A stretch of DNA of 64,000 nucleotides from Ilyonectria destructans (GCA_020740775.1 JAHEWK010000004.1:558001-622000), one strand, 5' to 3'. Shown: positions 11,085-22,592, counted from the stretch's first letter. The notes: a model not told the origin generated them from the sequence alone. Translations and numbers: made by a program.

Positions 11085-12257
11085 ATGGTGATCATGGAGC
11101 CCCGGGATACTGTATGCCACGTCGCTTTCATACGGTCGCACACTTGGCAAAGTCCGCAAGGGCAAACCGGAGCGGTTGTAGTGGACTATTACGCCATAGA
11201 ATTATGCGAGCCCACGATACTCTCAGATTCTACCCGAGGCTGCCTTGATCGCTTTCTAGAATGCTGCGTAAATAAGTGTATGGTGTGTCCAGCTTTAATT
11301 GGTCATGGATATGCGACCGCAGCTGGTGGCAGCACACTGCCTACCATGCAACGCGGAAAACGCTGTGGAAAAAAGAAAAAAAAGTCTAGCCGCTTTCATT
11401 GCAGTTTACACAAGGAGGAAGCCAAAAACCTCCACGAGCTGTATAAGGACGCAGAAAGAAAATACGAGGGTATTATTGAACCCCCGGAAGGATTTGAAGT
11501 GACACAACGGGAGGAGAAGATCAAATGGAGCCGGAAAACTATAAGTCTGAGGACAGAAGCAACTATTCGTTTCTATACAAAGGTCAACTCTATTCCAAGT
11601 CTCCAACATGCTCTACTAAGGATCCTGAAACTTGAGTCTGCTGTTTCTGCCCTGGAAAGATTCTCTCAGAATACACAGTCATTGTCAGAAAGCTCTAGCA
11701 ATCCAAATGCAACCGAGCACCTAGTTTCTAAATCGCTGGATCCTCCCGATGTCCATGCCGCATCACGTGATGGGGATTGCGAGAGAGTGAGGCTACTTCT
11801 TCAAGATGGGGCAGATGTCAATCAAACGAACTCTGCCAGGCAGACGCCTCTGATATATGCATCATCGCAGGGACATGCAGAAGTGGTCAAAATCCTTCTT
11901 GGCAAGAAGGCAGATGTCAATTTTGCCAACCCCGCCGGAATGACATCGCTGCATTTTGCATCATCGCAGGGACATACAGAAGTGGCTAGAATGCTTCTTG
12001 ACAACGACGAACACACCGGTATTGCCAACACCGACGGACTGACGCCGTTGTATTCTGCGACATGGAGCGGACATGCGAATATTGTCAAGGCGCTTCTTAG
12101 CGTTGGTGTAGATTTCAATTATCAGGCTAATGAAAGATGGACACCATTACACGCCGCATCAGCACAAGGGCACATAAAAGTTGTTGAGGTGCTCCTCGAT
12201 AAGAAATCAGATATCAACATTGCCAACAATGACGGAGCGGCTAAGGTTGATATCTGA
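11085..12257 (+). CDS. Ankyrin-repeat protein, apparently truncated (390 aa)
   Basis: A single open frame of 390 codons. The N-terminal 150 residues hold a Cys/His-rich segment (CCVNKCMVC, then HCSLHKEE) followed by a charged helix (LHELYKDAERKYEGIIEP), a layout I recall from other mould ankyrin proteins. From about residue 222 there are five ankyrin units of 33 residues, e.g. RQTPLIYASSQGHAEVVKIL and WTPLHAASAQGHIKVVEVLL. The last unit breaks off right after INIANNDG, where TPLHxA is expected, giving AAKVDI and a stop. The array therefore seems to have lost its C-terminal part. Function is likely protein binding; partner unknown. It may be a pseudogene of a longer receptor-type protein. Confidence 0.7.
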   Translation: MVIMEPRDTVCHVAFIRSHTWQSPQGQTGAVVVDYYAIELCEPTILSDSTRGCLDRFLECCVNKCMVCPALIGHGYATAAGGSTLPTMQRGKRCGKKKKKSSRFHCSLHKEEAKNLHELYKDAERKYEGIIEPPEGFEVTQREEKIKWSRKTISLRTEATIRFYTKVNSIPSLQHALLRILKLESAVSALERFSQNTQSLSESSSNPNATEHLVSKSLDPPDVHAASRDGDCERVRLLLQDGADVNQTNSARQTPLIYASSQGHAEVVKILLGKKADVNFANPAGMTSLHFASSQGHTEVARMLLDNDEHTGIANTDGLTPLYSATWSGHANIVKALLSVGVDFNYQANERWTPLHAASAQGHIKVVEVLLDKKSDINIANNDGAAKVDI

Positions 12258-13306
12258 GGGCATATTCATTGTTCGATTGTTTTATCTGTGTGTGACTTTT
12301 AGTGTTTTCCTTTGTTCTCCTATTAATGTTGTCTTAGACCATTAGCATTTCCTCAATACAGCTAACTCCTGTATGAAAATAACGAGGGGGTACATTTTGA
12401 AACTTGTGTTGACCGCGGGTTACAAGTGGTAGTACGACGGAGTGAAGAACGTCAAAGAGGGATGAACTGTATCTCGAGCATCAACAACGAGTACGCGACT
12501 CTCGACGACAATTGGGAATGTGCATTGGATTTCCTGTCAATGAACATCCCCGAAGATGCTAACACAGTTCCCAGATGGATTCTGGGGTCGCGGTCCGCAC
12601 ACTGGGCTGCATTTCAAATCATCGCACGAAAAGCTCTGGCCTTTAGCCGATTCTCGGCCGTTTATCCTCACCCGCAGTAGATCAGTCATGACATTAGAGA
12701 GTTCGAAGGGCCGCAAGCATGGCCGGAGCCCCCCCTCCGCTAGGTTCAGCAAGGCATCTACGCTCATCGTTTCGTCATCAATTGCCTCGTAACATACAAA
12801 GGGAACGTGACATAAAAAGATCTAGTTTAAAGATGGCTATGTCTGGTCTGTGGCAAAATCCCCAATTGCCCAGTACAGGTTTACCTACGAGATTGTTAAT
12901 TTATGTCTAGTTGTTAAATACACGAGAAACGAGAGTTCCCCATGTGAGTCTCCCTGGCAGGCACTCATCACTACCTTGTCGAATGAAGAATATTGGGTTC
13001 GCAAGGATGATGGAGGAAACAGGCTCCCTGAGATTGAAGGCAGCGGGCAAGGGAGGAAGCGATTTTAGCTTGAGTAAATCACTACTCGTACTTTGCATGT
13101 AAACAAAACATTGTTACCCTTCACTTTTTATCTCGTACTACTACTATCACCTAGCATAAACAGCAAGGGAACCATAAAACACTGCGTTCAATTTACGACG
13201 TGAACTTTGATACAATTACACGTATCTAGAGTGGAATGTAAGTGGACGAGCCTTCCTCGTTTATGCTCGATCCCAGTGCCTTGTGAAGCCTTGCAGCATC
13301 TCACCT
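12258..13306. other. Intergenic region with overlapping short ORFs only
   Basis: Short ORFs occur on both strands (e.g. 12426-12680 +, 12537-12767 -, 12907-13098 -). None is recognisable and none links to a neighbour by clean splice sites. Remains of the missing ankyrin C-terminus were looked for and not found. Confidence 0.45.
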
Positions 13307-14723
13307 TTAAAGGTCGCCTATTATCCAGTCTTCGTCTTGGTGGTCATTCTCATCGACAAACTCGCTCAGTCTCTCCATCAGATCTTCCACTTCAATCTCG
13401 CCAGTCCATGCATCGCTCTCCTTTCCACCACGCTTGCACGGAGGAAGTGGGATATCTTCAACCACCTGGATAACACCGTTCTTACCAATGCCATCTTGGA
13501 ACCCAACCTTCACAGCCCCATTCACAACTATCGAGGTCCAACCCTTCCAGTTGTACACATCCACTCCCAAGCTGCTCTTCTCCAACAAAGGATGGAGTTC
13601 CAGGTGGAAATGGTCGACGCTGTCCATCACCACCTCAGGCTTCGTCGTCTTGTCGTCTCCGTAGTAGATCTCGTCGCTGTACAGGGTGATATTCGGCACG
13701 ATTTGGTATTTCAGAAGGGCTGTGAGATACTTCTTTCCTTTCTCGGTGTTGAAGAGGAACGCGTTTGCCCTGGGGCCCAGACGCTCCCATGCCGAATTCG
13801 AGGGGGCAAACACGGTACTACCGACCATCTTGATGGCGTGTACGTATTTGACAAAATCGGTCTTCTCGTATGCGAGGAGGAGAGTAGAGAACTGGGCCGG
13901 GAAGAAGCTAATCTCTCGGCCAATCATAGTGGGTGGGATGAGGATCTTGTTGACGGCGTGGATGTAACCATTCTTAGCTTTCTGGGATTGAGGTTAGCAA
14001 CAAAGGACATCAAGCAAGTCGAAGTGACAGAAATTATCTTACAATGTTCACGGCAACAACTTTGCTGTAGACATTGACACGCACGCCAGAGATGCCAACG
14101 CTGGTTCGGAGGCGCTGGGGCTTTCCGCCGAGGAACTTCTCCTCCAATGCTGTCGGGAGAGTGTGTGTCGTGAGAATTCTCACAGCAGGATAGCTACCCA
14201 CTCCAATATGATAATCGAGCAGATCCTCGACGAATTCATCACTCGGCTTCTTGTGTTCGGGGATGTCCTCGAACGCCTTGTCAATCGGCACGAACAGAGT
14301 GTACGAGGCATCGGAGTCGTTGAGCAACTTCACCACCTTTGAGTGGTCCTTCACAAGCTTGTAGAACTCGGTCGTGTGGTTGCTCTTGGAAATGAGCTCG
14401 TAGATGGTGTAGTTGGATTGGTCGTGCTCAACGAGGTCGACGTCGTACCCAGCGGCGGATCCACGGTTGCCCTGACCGGATTCCTGAGCGAATATCGCGC
14501 CAACCTCATCGCGAACCTTTTCTTCGGCATTATGGATGGCATTCGCTATCCCTGAGGAAAGAAAATCGACAGCTTCGTCGAATGAGGAGGTGAGCTTCGA
14601 CCGAGTATCTCCGAGCAGAGACTCTGCCTGATGGATTTGGTCCTTGAAAAAGTCGGGACCATCTTTCAGCACGGCGAGCGCCGATACCGCAGCGACCGAT
14701 GCGAGCGATACGGTGAGCTTCAT
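13307..14723 (-). CDS. Secreted fasciclin (FAS1) domain protein, two FAS1 modules (451 aa)
   Basis: Exons 14723-14043 and 13981-13307 join as VNI|KAKNGYIHAVN in phase 0 to give 451 residues. The N-terminus MKLTVSLASVAAVSALAVL is a signal peptide. The first FAS1 module spans roughly residues 105-245 (NYTIYELISKSN, YTLFVPIDKAFEDIP, then NGYIHAVNKILIPP). The second spans about 255-410 (FSTLLLAYEKTDFVKYV, STVFAPSNSAWERLGP, VVNGAVKVGFQDGIGKNGVIQVVEDIPLPP). Sequons NYT, NHT and NDS suggest glycosylation. The tail is acidic with no obvious GPI hydrophobic end. Such proteins act in adhesion or at the cell surface in fungi; the specific role is unknown. Confidence 0.92.
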
Positions 14724-15778
14724 CGTATCTTATCGGCAAGGAACTCGTCAAGATCGGAGAGGGATATCGTCAGGATCGGGAGGGGCGTCAATCAAGCCGA
14801 TGCTGTTATAGGCGACCTGTTTGAAGGTTCGCAGAGGATCGAGGTTTGTTGGCGACTGAATCAACTCTCATCCAGGTCGACCTGATCAGATAATGGCGCG
14901 GCTTAGTTCCAAAGTTTGGCGAGCTTGGCGAGCTCCAGACGTGATCGCAGGTAGCTCAGGTTTAAATATCACCTTATCCACAGGAGAAAAAAAGGAGGAA
15001 TGCAACGCCGAAGGCCAATGGGATGCTGGTCAGCGGGATATCAACGTCATACGCGTCATCATCTCCTGTTGACCTGGTCATCGTTCCGGAGGCTTCGGAC
15101 TTACCCCGCATCGTGTTGCTCGGATTACTCGGGTACCGAAGGTATCTTGGCAACCGAAAGGGACTAAGTTTGTTAGGGAATTGTACGTAACGCCGCAGTA
15201 ATGGCTATTCTAGATACAAACAAACCCCGCCATCTCAACCTCCGGTAGGTGTTATAAAAAGCGTCGAATATTGACTAATCGGGAGTACAAGAAGCCAATT
15301 CGACTTGTAGGCGACAGAAACTTACGCGTCCAAGATGTCATGTCATCAATGGCTGACATGAAGATGAGGCCAAGAGCATCGGCGATACGGATGAATACGA
15401 GTGAGAGCCTAACCACATTGGATTAATCTACCAGATCATCCAGTTCCATCCCAACCATCTAATTCATTTCAAGCGATTGCCATTTCATCAAATAGAAAAC
15501 CTTTGATCAATGGCATATCACCTCTTCTACTACAGAATGAAAGCCATAGCAGGCAGCCGTGTCTGCCTAGAATCTAAGACTTGGTGAGAATCTCCGCGCT
15601 AGCTTGTTTGAGATTTATTTAGAAAGAAGACAATATTCCACAGCCATATGCTAATATACCCTTGGTAGCCATGCTCAAACAATCATCATTCCTTAGAAAC
15701 GAGCTGCAGCGTAACTCATCAAGTTTGCTTTCTTTCAGATCAAGATTGAGAACCTCGTCATACTGATCTAACGCTGCC
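14724..15778. other. Intergenic region between divergent genes
   Basis: Contains the promoters of the fasciclin gene (leftward) and the sirtuin gene (rightward). The minus-strand ORF at 15619-15852 overlaps the sirtuin start and resembles nothing known. No RNA gene or repeat is seen. Confidence 0.5.
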
Positions 15779-17291
15779 ATGGCGTCCTCTGCTCCCAAGA
15801 TCGCGGAAGCTGAGCGATACGATGCACCTGAAATGGTCGCCCAGAAGGCCAAGGCCCTTGCTGCTCAGATACGCGAAAGTAAACGCTTGATCGTTTTTAC
15901 CGGGGCGGGCGTTTCTACTTCTGCCGGTATGCCTTACTTTTAGGTTCGAGATTCTCCATCTAACTATTACAGGCATTCCTGATTTCCGAGGCCCTGAAGG
16001 CGTGTGGACCTTGCGTGCTCAAGGGAGACAGCCCACCGGGAAGGCAGTGAACACCTTGCAGGCTATTCCGACACCTACGCACATGGCACTTGTTGAACTA
16101 CAGAACCGAGGTATTCTGACTTACCTCGTTAGCCAGAACTGTGACGGCTTGCACAGAAGAAGTGGGATCCTACCTGTGAGTTAAGCGAATCTAGATGAGA
16201 TTTGGACCTCTAACAAACAAAATCTTTCCCCATAACAGGGCAGCATATCAGAGCTTCATGGCAATAACAACCGTGAATACTGCAAAGACTGTGGAAAGGA
16301 GTACATCCGAGGTACGACTGATTCTACCAGTTCCTTAACCTCCTTGTTCTTACATTCTCAGACTTTCGAGCCGTCGCCACTTACGAAAAGACTGTGCATG
16401 ATCATCGCACAGGACGCAAATGCGCTCGCTGCGATGGAGCTCTACACGACAGCATCATCAACTTTGGGGAAGCATTACCGGCGCAGCCTCTCCAAGACGC
16501 TTTTGATCGCGCCGAAGAGTCCGACCTTTGTCTTGTTCTTGGATCTTCGCTCACGGTGACTCCCGCCAATGAGATTCCTGAAATCTTCGGCCGGAAACGA
16601 GGTGCGAAGCTGGTTATTTGCAACCTCCAGAGCACGCCACTTGATGGGTTGTCTGACCTGCGGATCCATTCTGATACCGACAGCTTAATGGCACGCGTCA
16701 TGGGAATTCTCGAGCTTCCAATCCCGCAGTTCATCCTCCACCGTCGTCTGTTCATTCAACTTAAATCTCACAGTGAAAGCCGACACGAGTTGACGGTAGG
16801 TGGTGTTGACGTAGACGGCACCCCAGTCACATTCCTTCAGTCGGTCAAACTTGAGAATAACAGAAGGATCATTCGCTCCGAGCCATTTACAATTCAGTTC
16901 CGCGGTGATCTAGATCCTGGGCTAGAGTTCAAACTCGAGCTGGAATTCATGGGACACTACCGCGAGCCTAACTTGGAACTCGTTCATCAATACAACGACG
17001 AACGGGATACGGAGGGTTTATATCTGCTTGAATACAATCCGTATAGCAGGGAGTGGAAGGCTACACGAGAGAGCAATCCAAATGCTCCGGTAATTTAGGC
17101 TAGAAAATGGGAGAAAGCGGCGACTAACAGAATTTGGTTATTCCCAGGAACCATCAAGGATCTGTTTTGTGGAGCCGGCTTATGCCTGGAGTAAGGAAGT
17201 AAAGGAAAATATTCTAATGAGGAGCCCGGGAGAAGCACGGTTGCCATGTCTTGAGTATCAAGATGGACTGCATTCTATATGCATCATCTAG
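15779..17291 (+). CDS. Sirtuin, SIRT6/7-like NAD-dependent deacylase (431 aa, 5 exons)
   Basis: Exons 15779-15926, 15973-16175, 16239-16311, 16362-17089 and 17148-17291 join in phase. NAD-binding motifs are [20 protein letters not shown] and [12 protein letters not shown]; the catalytic His is in SELHGN. Two zinc CxxC pairs appear as YCKDCGKEY and KCARCDG, followed by NFGEALP and [16 protein letters not shown]. The combination [14 protein letters not shown] and NFGE is typical of the class IV (SIRT6/7) branch, which is nuclear and acts on chromatin. If the last intron (GTAATT, branch CTAAC, acceptor TTCCCAG) is not used, the protein ends at 17098 after 386 residues. A ~150-residue beta-rich tail after the catalytic core is unassigned. 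Confidence 0.9.
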
Positions 17292-17570
17292 AGCACGTTG
17301 AGGGCACGGGACACGGAAATACTAGGAAACCCCATGCCTCCAATTAAGTGACAGCCCGCAAAGCAGTCTTCTGCATCAGCAGTCGTTAAGGCTGATGTCT
17401 TATTGTTAAGTCGGGGTTGACCCCACTGTGCCATTAAAGTAAGATAGAGTTAAGCACGTTTCTATAGCTGTTTTATCGTTTTAGATCTGATTAAAGTCCT
17501 ACAGTTGATGTGTCACCACCTGATTCGTTGCCATAACTCGAGACGAATAGGGACATCAGTGATCTAGAAT

Positions 17571-17676
17571 ATCTCGGATTAAAAGTCGGAGCGAAGGTGC
17601 TATCAGTCAAGCTGCAATTCCCAAAAATAGTTGTATATAGATGCCGAACCCCCTGCCACAGTAATATGTAAATACC
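17571..17676. repeat. Diverged repeat copy A (pair with 21522-21633)
   Basis: This ~105-bp stretch aligns with 21522-21633, including an identical core GTCGGAGCGAAGGTGCTATC (17585-17604) and shared blocks CCAAAAATAGTTGTA and CCCCCTGCCAC. Most differences are transitions, with copy A carrying more T/A. It lies about 160 bp from a LINE reverse-transcriptase fragment, so it may be a flank or end of a transposable element. Confidence 0.75.
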
Positions 17677-17833
17677 TTAAGCAAAGTTAACAGAATAGTA
17701 TAAGAATAGAGTAGTAGCGGCTTCTAGCTTTACTTCTTTAATAAGAGGCCTTTAAGATTTATATCGTATCAGTAAGTCCTCACAGATAGTAGGCAATAGC
17801 CTAAGCTTTAGCCTTTTATTTCTCTAGATAGAC
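17677..17833. other. AT-rich, possibly RIP-mutated flank
   Basis: AT-rich sequence dense in TA dinucleotides between the repeat copy and the reverse-transcriptase fragment. It looks like mutated transposon DNA; no ORF. Confidence 0.4.
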
Positions 17834-18124
17834 TCAGAATAACAGACTGCTATCTAGCCAGATACCTAGCCAGTATATAGCTGCTTTAGGGTGTTTCTCG
17901 ATATCGCCATAGGGTATTGCTGGTGCAGTCTCGAGTTTACTCCAAGAGAAGTGCATAACTTCCATCTTCTTAGGGTCGAAAGAAACCCCATTTTCCGCGC
18001 CCCAGCGGACTAGTTCTACGATGAGTAATGTAGGGTAGGAGGTGGCTAGTTGCGCGTGTTGAGATGAGTTAATTAAGCGGCTATGAACATCAGCCCATAT
18101 GGTGATGTGGATTATCTTAGACAC
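17834..18124 (-). mobile_element. Non-LTR retrotransposon (Tad/LINE-type) reverse-transcriptase fragment
   Basis: The 96-codon minus-strand frame contains GVSFDPKKMEVMHFSWSKLE, then IEKHPKAAIYWLGIWLDSSL. The wording GVSFDPKKxEVMHFS...WLGIWLDS is the palm/thumb segment of reverse transcriptases of fungal Tad1-like LINE elements. The fragment is far shorter than a full RT (about 1000 residues) and lacks the YADD catalytic block. It sits in AT-rich DNA, which is consistent with RIP decay. No target-site duplication or endonuclease domain could be found nearby. Confidence 0.8.
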
Positions 18125-19765
18125 TCAGGGATCAGAGGGATGGTTTTTCGTAAAATAGTGTGCCAATATCCGCACGTTAAACCACCGGAAAGCCGTCTCA
18201 ATGCACGCCTCATTTGATCAGAAGACACAAACCATCTTGCTTAGAAATGACAACCACTATCCTCCCCGTCTGCAACCTAATTCATCGACCATTGGGTCAC
18301 CTCTTACACCAGGCATCCTTTTAGTCTGAAGCATCGGTACAGTGGATAGAATGGGTCGTAAGATCCGTGTCTATGTTGGGCACATCGAGCACGAAGAAGA
18401 TGCTCGAGCCTTTACAATTTATCTTGCTACGTAACAGTTAGATCTTGCCGGCGATACACCACTTCAATACGCACCTGTACGCGTAGCAGAACGTTTGCTT
18501 TCTACGATGGACGCTTTTGACTTCGAACCCTCTATTTTGGCAGTTAGCATACAGAACTGAAACAGTCAGCCGTGGGGGAGGTATAAGCCGTACATAGTAT
18601 TCACATTTGAGCACCCAAACCCGTGAACATCGGCATGCTTGCCCTTATAATTCCTCTCACTAAAAAGCCTGGCCTGTCAACCATCAAATTAGTCATTATT
18701 CACCACCCGAGGAGAGAGAAAATACCGAGACGACGTCTGTAGCCGCTAGAGAGGAGGCGACAAAGAAGGGAAGAAAATTTAAAGGATGCATTACTGGCAG
18801 GCATAAAAAATGTCTTTAAATTGAAGACGCTGCTGATGAATGCTCAAACTTTGAACGTAAATTACCTAGTGAATGCGATGGCGCAGAAGTAAAAAAGTTC
18901 CAGAGAAGGCAGACACGAACCGCTTGTTAAGACATCTTTCAGCTGACATGGGTAACGGAACGCAGATGCCGAGCTTTCAGGTTTAAGTTCAGGACCCCCT
19001 AGCAAGCGCTTCCCTTGTGTCAACTCGTCCAATCAAAGACCTCGGTTCCAGGGGATTGACATGTCATCACATCAATATTGCACCAGCTGAGAGTAAAGCC
19101 CTGTCTGGCGCAGATATGAGTGCAAGGTGTGTTGATACTCCAAGGATGGCTTTTCTACTCCGTACCGACTCGTTAATTTCATAATTTGATACGATTTTGT
19201 ACACATTTCCAGGCCCTTGCCGTCTGTCTGGTGTATATACGTGACAGGCAAATTCGCAGGTTAATAGCCGCCTTTTCCTGAACCCTTGCCTGAACCCGAC
19301 CTTGTTTTCCTCTCTGGCATTTATCCAGGTGTATGAAAACATCACCTGCAATTTCCAGCTGGGGGGTGACAGAGTTACCCCTCACACCTCTAAAGGGTTT
19401 AGGTGAACCTGGGTTTTCCGGTATACTGATACTCTGAAAATACCTCAGCCTTTAAAAAGCCACGCTCTTATGCCCTTCCGCTCTGCGTTCTCCGTCTACT
19501 CTGTTCCAGAAGCTCGAAGAGGACACATAGAAAGCTGAAGATGATGCCGAGGAGCAGGCAAGGCCGCCTAAGACTTTGATGGTGCCCTGACTCAGGAATC
19601 CAGAGTTTCCGGACCATCCGAGGTCCTTGCATGTGATGTGAATAGAAGCTCTTGATTTCTAGCTATTTGAGGGGCTTAAAGCAGCCCTTATATACATGAA
19701 GGAAAAGACGGTCTCGTGACCTAAGTCAGGGATCCCAGTCTTAAGGGGCTCGACCCTGTGCCCTG
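18125..19765. other. Gene-poor region with a possible coding relic
   Basis: No intact gene. At 18350-18560 on the plus strand one frame reads coding-like (GRKIRVYVGHIEHEEDARAF, a TAA, then VRVAERLLSTMDAFDFEPSI) and ends at TGA. It may be the remains of an unidentified gene. A minus-strand ORF at 19067-19351 has no resemblance to known families. Confidence 0.4.
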
Positions 19766-20310
19766 TTATGAGGGCACAAAAAAAGCAAACATGATTCTAG
19801 AATATGATGATAGTTGTGACAGAAGCTCGCGGTAGGGGTGCATGGGCTTGGAGACGAAGGTGTTCAGGAATAGCATAGAGTCTATGGTGGCCTGGAAGTG
19901 CGACAGGAAAGAGGCGACAGCGTCAATGGCTCCGAAATCGTCGTCGATGGTGAACCGGGGGAGCCAGAAGAGCGCCGCAAGGTCTTCAACAAGGGCGTGA
20001 TAGGTGTCATCTCTGCCCCAGTGGTCGTCATCCTCTGCCAAGTAGGCAGTCAGGACATCTCCTTCATAGGCTAGCTCTTCCCACACCAATACGCGGACGT
20101 GGTGGGCGAGATGGGCGCTCGATGCGATATTGAGGAAGGCATGGCGGTCCGCATGGAGCTTGGAGATACAGATCTGGTTGAAGAGAAACTCGGTCGCCAC
20201 CTGGTGGAAAGCATAGCAGACGAGGCGCAACGATTGGAGATTGCGGCTGGAGAGCCAGGGAGTTGAGAAGATCTGCGCGGAGGCGGCTGCGAGGACGTAT
20301 TTAGTAATTG
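19766..20310 (-). pseudogene. F-box-like protein fragment
   Basis: The frame read leftward includes LQSLRLVCYAFHQVATEFLF followed by CISKLHADRHAFLNIASSAH and HVRVLVWEELAYEGD. This is the pattern of fungal F-box-type proteins right after the F-box helix (LRLVCRxFHxLATxxLF). The typical LPxEL F-box start is not found in frame upstream, and the protein stops at about 155 residues while relatives are usually 350 or more. It is probably a truncated relic. An intact two-exon gene cannot be fully excluded. Confidence 0.5.
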
Positions 20311-20466
20311 AAGACCAAAGGGTGCCCTGTCAGTCTATTCCTCCTTGGGATTTGTATCCTTTCTGTTGTACAATGTCGCTGGTATACCTAATTTACTCAA
20401 CCCGACGAACTGTTCCAGAACGTCAATGAAATCCAGCTCTCCCATGCGAAGCATCACCCTCCTTCT

Positions 20467-21085
20467 CTAGTCTAATTCATCACTGCTGGAGAGATTCATT
20501 CTACTGTAAACGCGGAACTTAGTCCTAATCCATTCTAAGGGCACGAAACCGGCAGTTTCCCAATCGATAATGCCCTAGAACCACTGGCCCGGTCTACCAG
20601 GATGTTAGATGGGCCAAGGTCGCAGTGGTAGAACACAAGAGTCGAGCAGTCCATGCTAAGCGCCAAGCAGGTCTTGCGTAGATTCTGCAGACTGCAGTCC
20701 ACCTTTAGCCCACACAGATATCGTTCTGAGAGAGCATCTCCGTCCACGCCGCTGATGCTGCCAGTTCCCTACCGAGATCAACAACCCTCTCCGCATAGCG
20801 CTGTCTCATGGACTCGTTCAAGGTTGCCCACAAGCTGTCGATAGTTTCTCCGGGAATCCGGCTCAGTACAATATAATAGCGGCCATCATATTCGGCGTGG
20901 TGGAAAACATCAGGAATAGCAAAGGTCCAAGTCCGTTGGTGGAGCTATGCTAGCGTGACGTGCTCTCTCGTTACGTCTGGTACATCCAGAATCCTGACTT
21001 TACAGAAGGCCTCACCAATGCTAAAGACGGCAGAGACCGCTCCAGCATCGTGTACCAACTTGATATCGCTTTTGTCCAATAGAGG
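20467..21085 (-). pseudogene. Broken aminoglycoside-phosphotransferase (APH)-type kinase-like gene
   Basis: Read leftward, one frame gives DIKLVHDAGAVSAVFSIGEA up to VPDVTREHVTLA and then an in-frame TAG. After the stop it continues with YYIVLSRIPGETIDSLWATL. A frameshift near 20765 leads to STLVFYHCDLGPSNILVD, the APH catalytic loop (HxDxxxxN) with His shifted to HCD. Another shift leads to GIIDWETAGFVP, the metal-binding DxD/E-like block. One stop and two frame changes in a recognisable order mean this is a decayed member of the large fungal APH-like kinase family. Confidence 0.75.
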
Positions 21086-21521
21086 TTAACTCTCTGGCGG
21101 TGGAAATGGTGTGTCTGAGATCGAGCAACCTCTGCTATTCCCATTTCCCAAGGTACACTCTGAGCGCGTGAGAGCAGGATATTGTTCCCGACTAGCTAGG
21201 AATTCTCGCCTATTTCCCGGATCGACTCTCTGACTGGACGGTCGGTTATTGGGAAGGACTGATCCTCACTAATCTATTGCGAAAAGTGTAGCGGTCAAAT
21301 TGTAGACGCCCGTTTATCAGAAGGTTGCCTAGACTTTTAAGTCAATCATATGCTCGACCATGGTTGTTTTCATCGTTGCGGTAATATTTCCACGGACGAT
21401 TCGCGGGATATCGCCGGCCGTCTCGTCCATCGCACCAATATGGACAAGGGTAAGAAGTAACGATAACGCACTTCTGCGGGTGCCCTTAGCTTCGTCTCAA
21501 GTAGTCACATGGTAGCTTCGG

Positions 21522-21633
21522 ATCTCGGAGTAAGTGTCGGAGCGAAGGTGCTATCAGCCAAGCCGCAATTACCAAAAATAGTTGTACATGGTACTAGATG
21601 CAGCACCCCCTGCCACAATAATGCGTAAACACC
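21522..21633. repeat. Diverged repeat copy B (pair with 17571-17676)
   Basis: Same orientation as copy A about 3.9 kb upstream. Copy B is less AT-rich (for example GCCAAGCCGCAATT against GTCAAGCTGCAATT), so it may be closer to the ancestral sequence. No ORF covers it. Confidence 0.75.
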
Positions 21634-22592
21634 CGGTTGAAGTAGCCACTTGATGTGATGAAATGCTCACTGTTACGCTAGACCAGAGAAATACTGCCTA
21701 TTGGCGATAAGCTGCGCTAGTGGTAGATATGGACCCAACATCTTACGCGTCGATTTGTCTGAAGGAAGTAAATGGCCAGGATAAAGGGCCGTATGCTCGC
21801 CTTTCTATCCGCAGTACTCCCGGCTCTAAAGACCATTGAAAGCCTCCATGAAATCAAGCATGGATTTAACAGCCAAGAATCCCATCAGACAGGAGTGCGG
21901 GGAGGAACGTGGGGCTTGCAAACGCGGGAAATAGGTTATATCCGGGGATGGACATCAGCAACACAATTGGTGCGGGTCGGAAAATAGCACAGGCTAAACG
22001 GGGTAGAAGTTATCTCATTGGAGTCTGCCCGAGAACCACATGGCTCATTGCTACCCTCCTATCCCTTTTCGGTTGAAGGAAGGATGAAATCCTTGTCCAT
22101 GGAACACTACCTGGAGTGACTACGTAGAAATGCCGATGCTAAACAGTCATGCTGATCTCTGTAAGGGTTTTTATTTAGCCTAATTTCGCTCATCCACACA
22201 TGTTGAATTGACGTACATTCTATCCAACCAGGCGCAAGGTTACGTTGCAGCCTGAAACCCTCAGACCGCCAATACCTTAGAGATGGGCCGATATTTCAAT
22301 CAAATCACTCCGATGTCTTCGTAGGGCGTTGATGAATGGAACACATGGGCATGCGGTCATAGCACTGACACTCCTCTAGCTCAGTGCTCAGCTTGGTGGT
22401 ATCAAATACGGGGACCATTTAGCCTATAACACAAAAGTCCGGGGATATGGCTTCAATATATAATAGCAACGCAGTATCAAGAGATTTGGTTCATGCTCCC
22501 CGCATCCGACATCATCCTTGGCGTCGTCAGATCTGCTCCTCTTCCCCGCAACACAAATCCCTCTGTAACATATCCGCACCGCATCATTAACG
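21634..22592. other. Intergenic region upstream of the sugar transporter
   Basis: A 71-codon plus-strand ORF at 21772-21987 resembles nothing known. The final few hundred bases should carry the promoter and 5' leader of the transporter at 22593. Confidence 0.45.
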
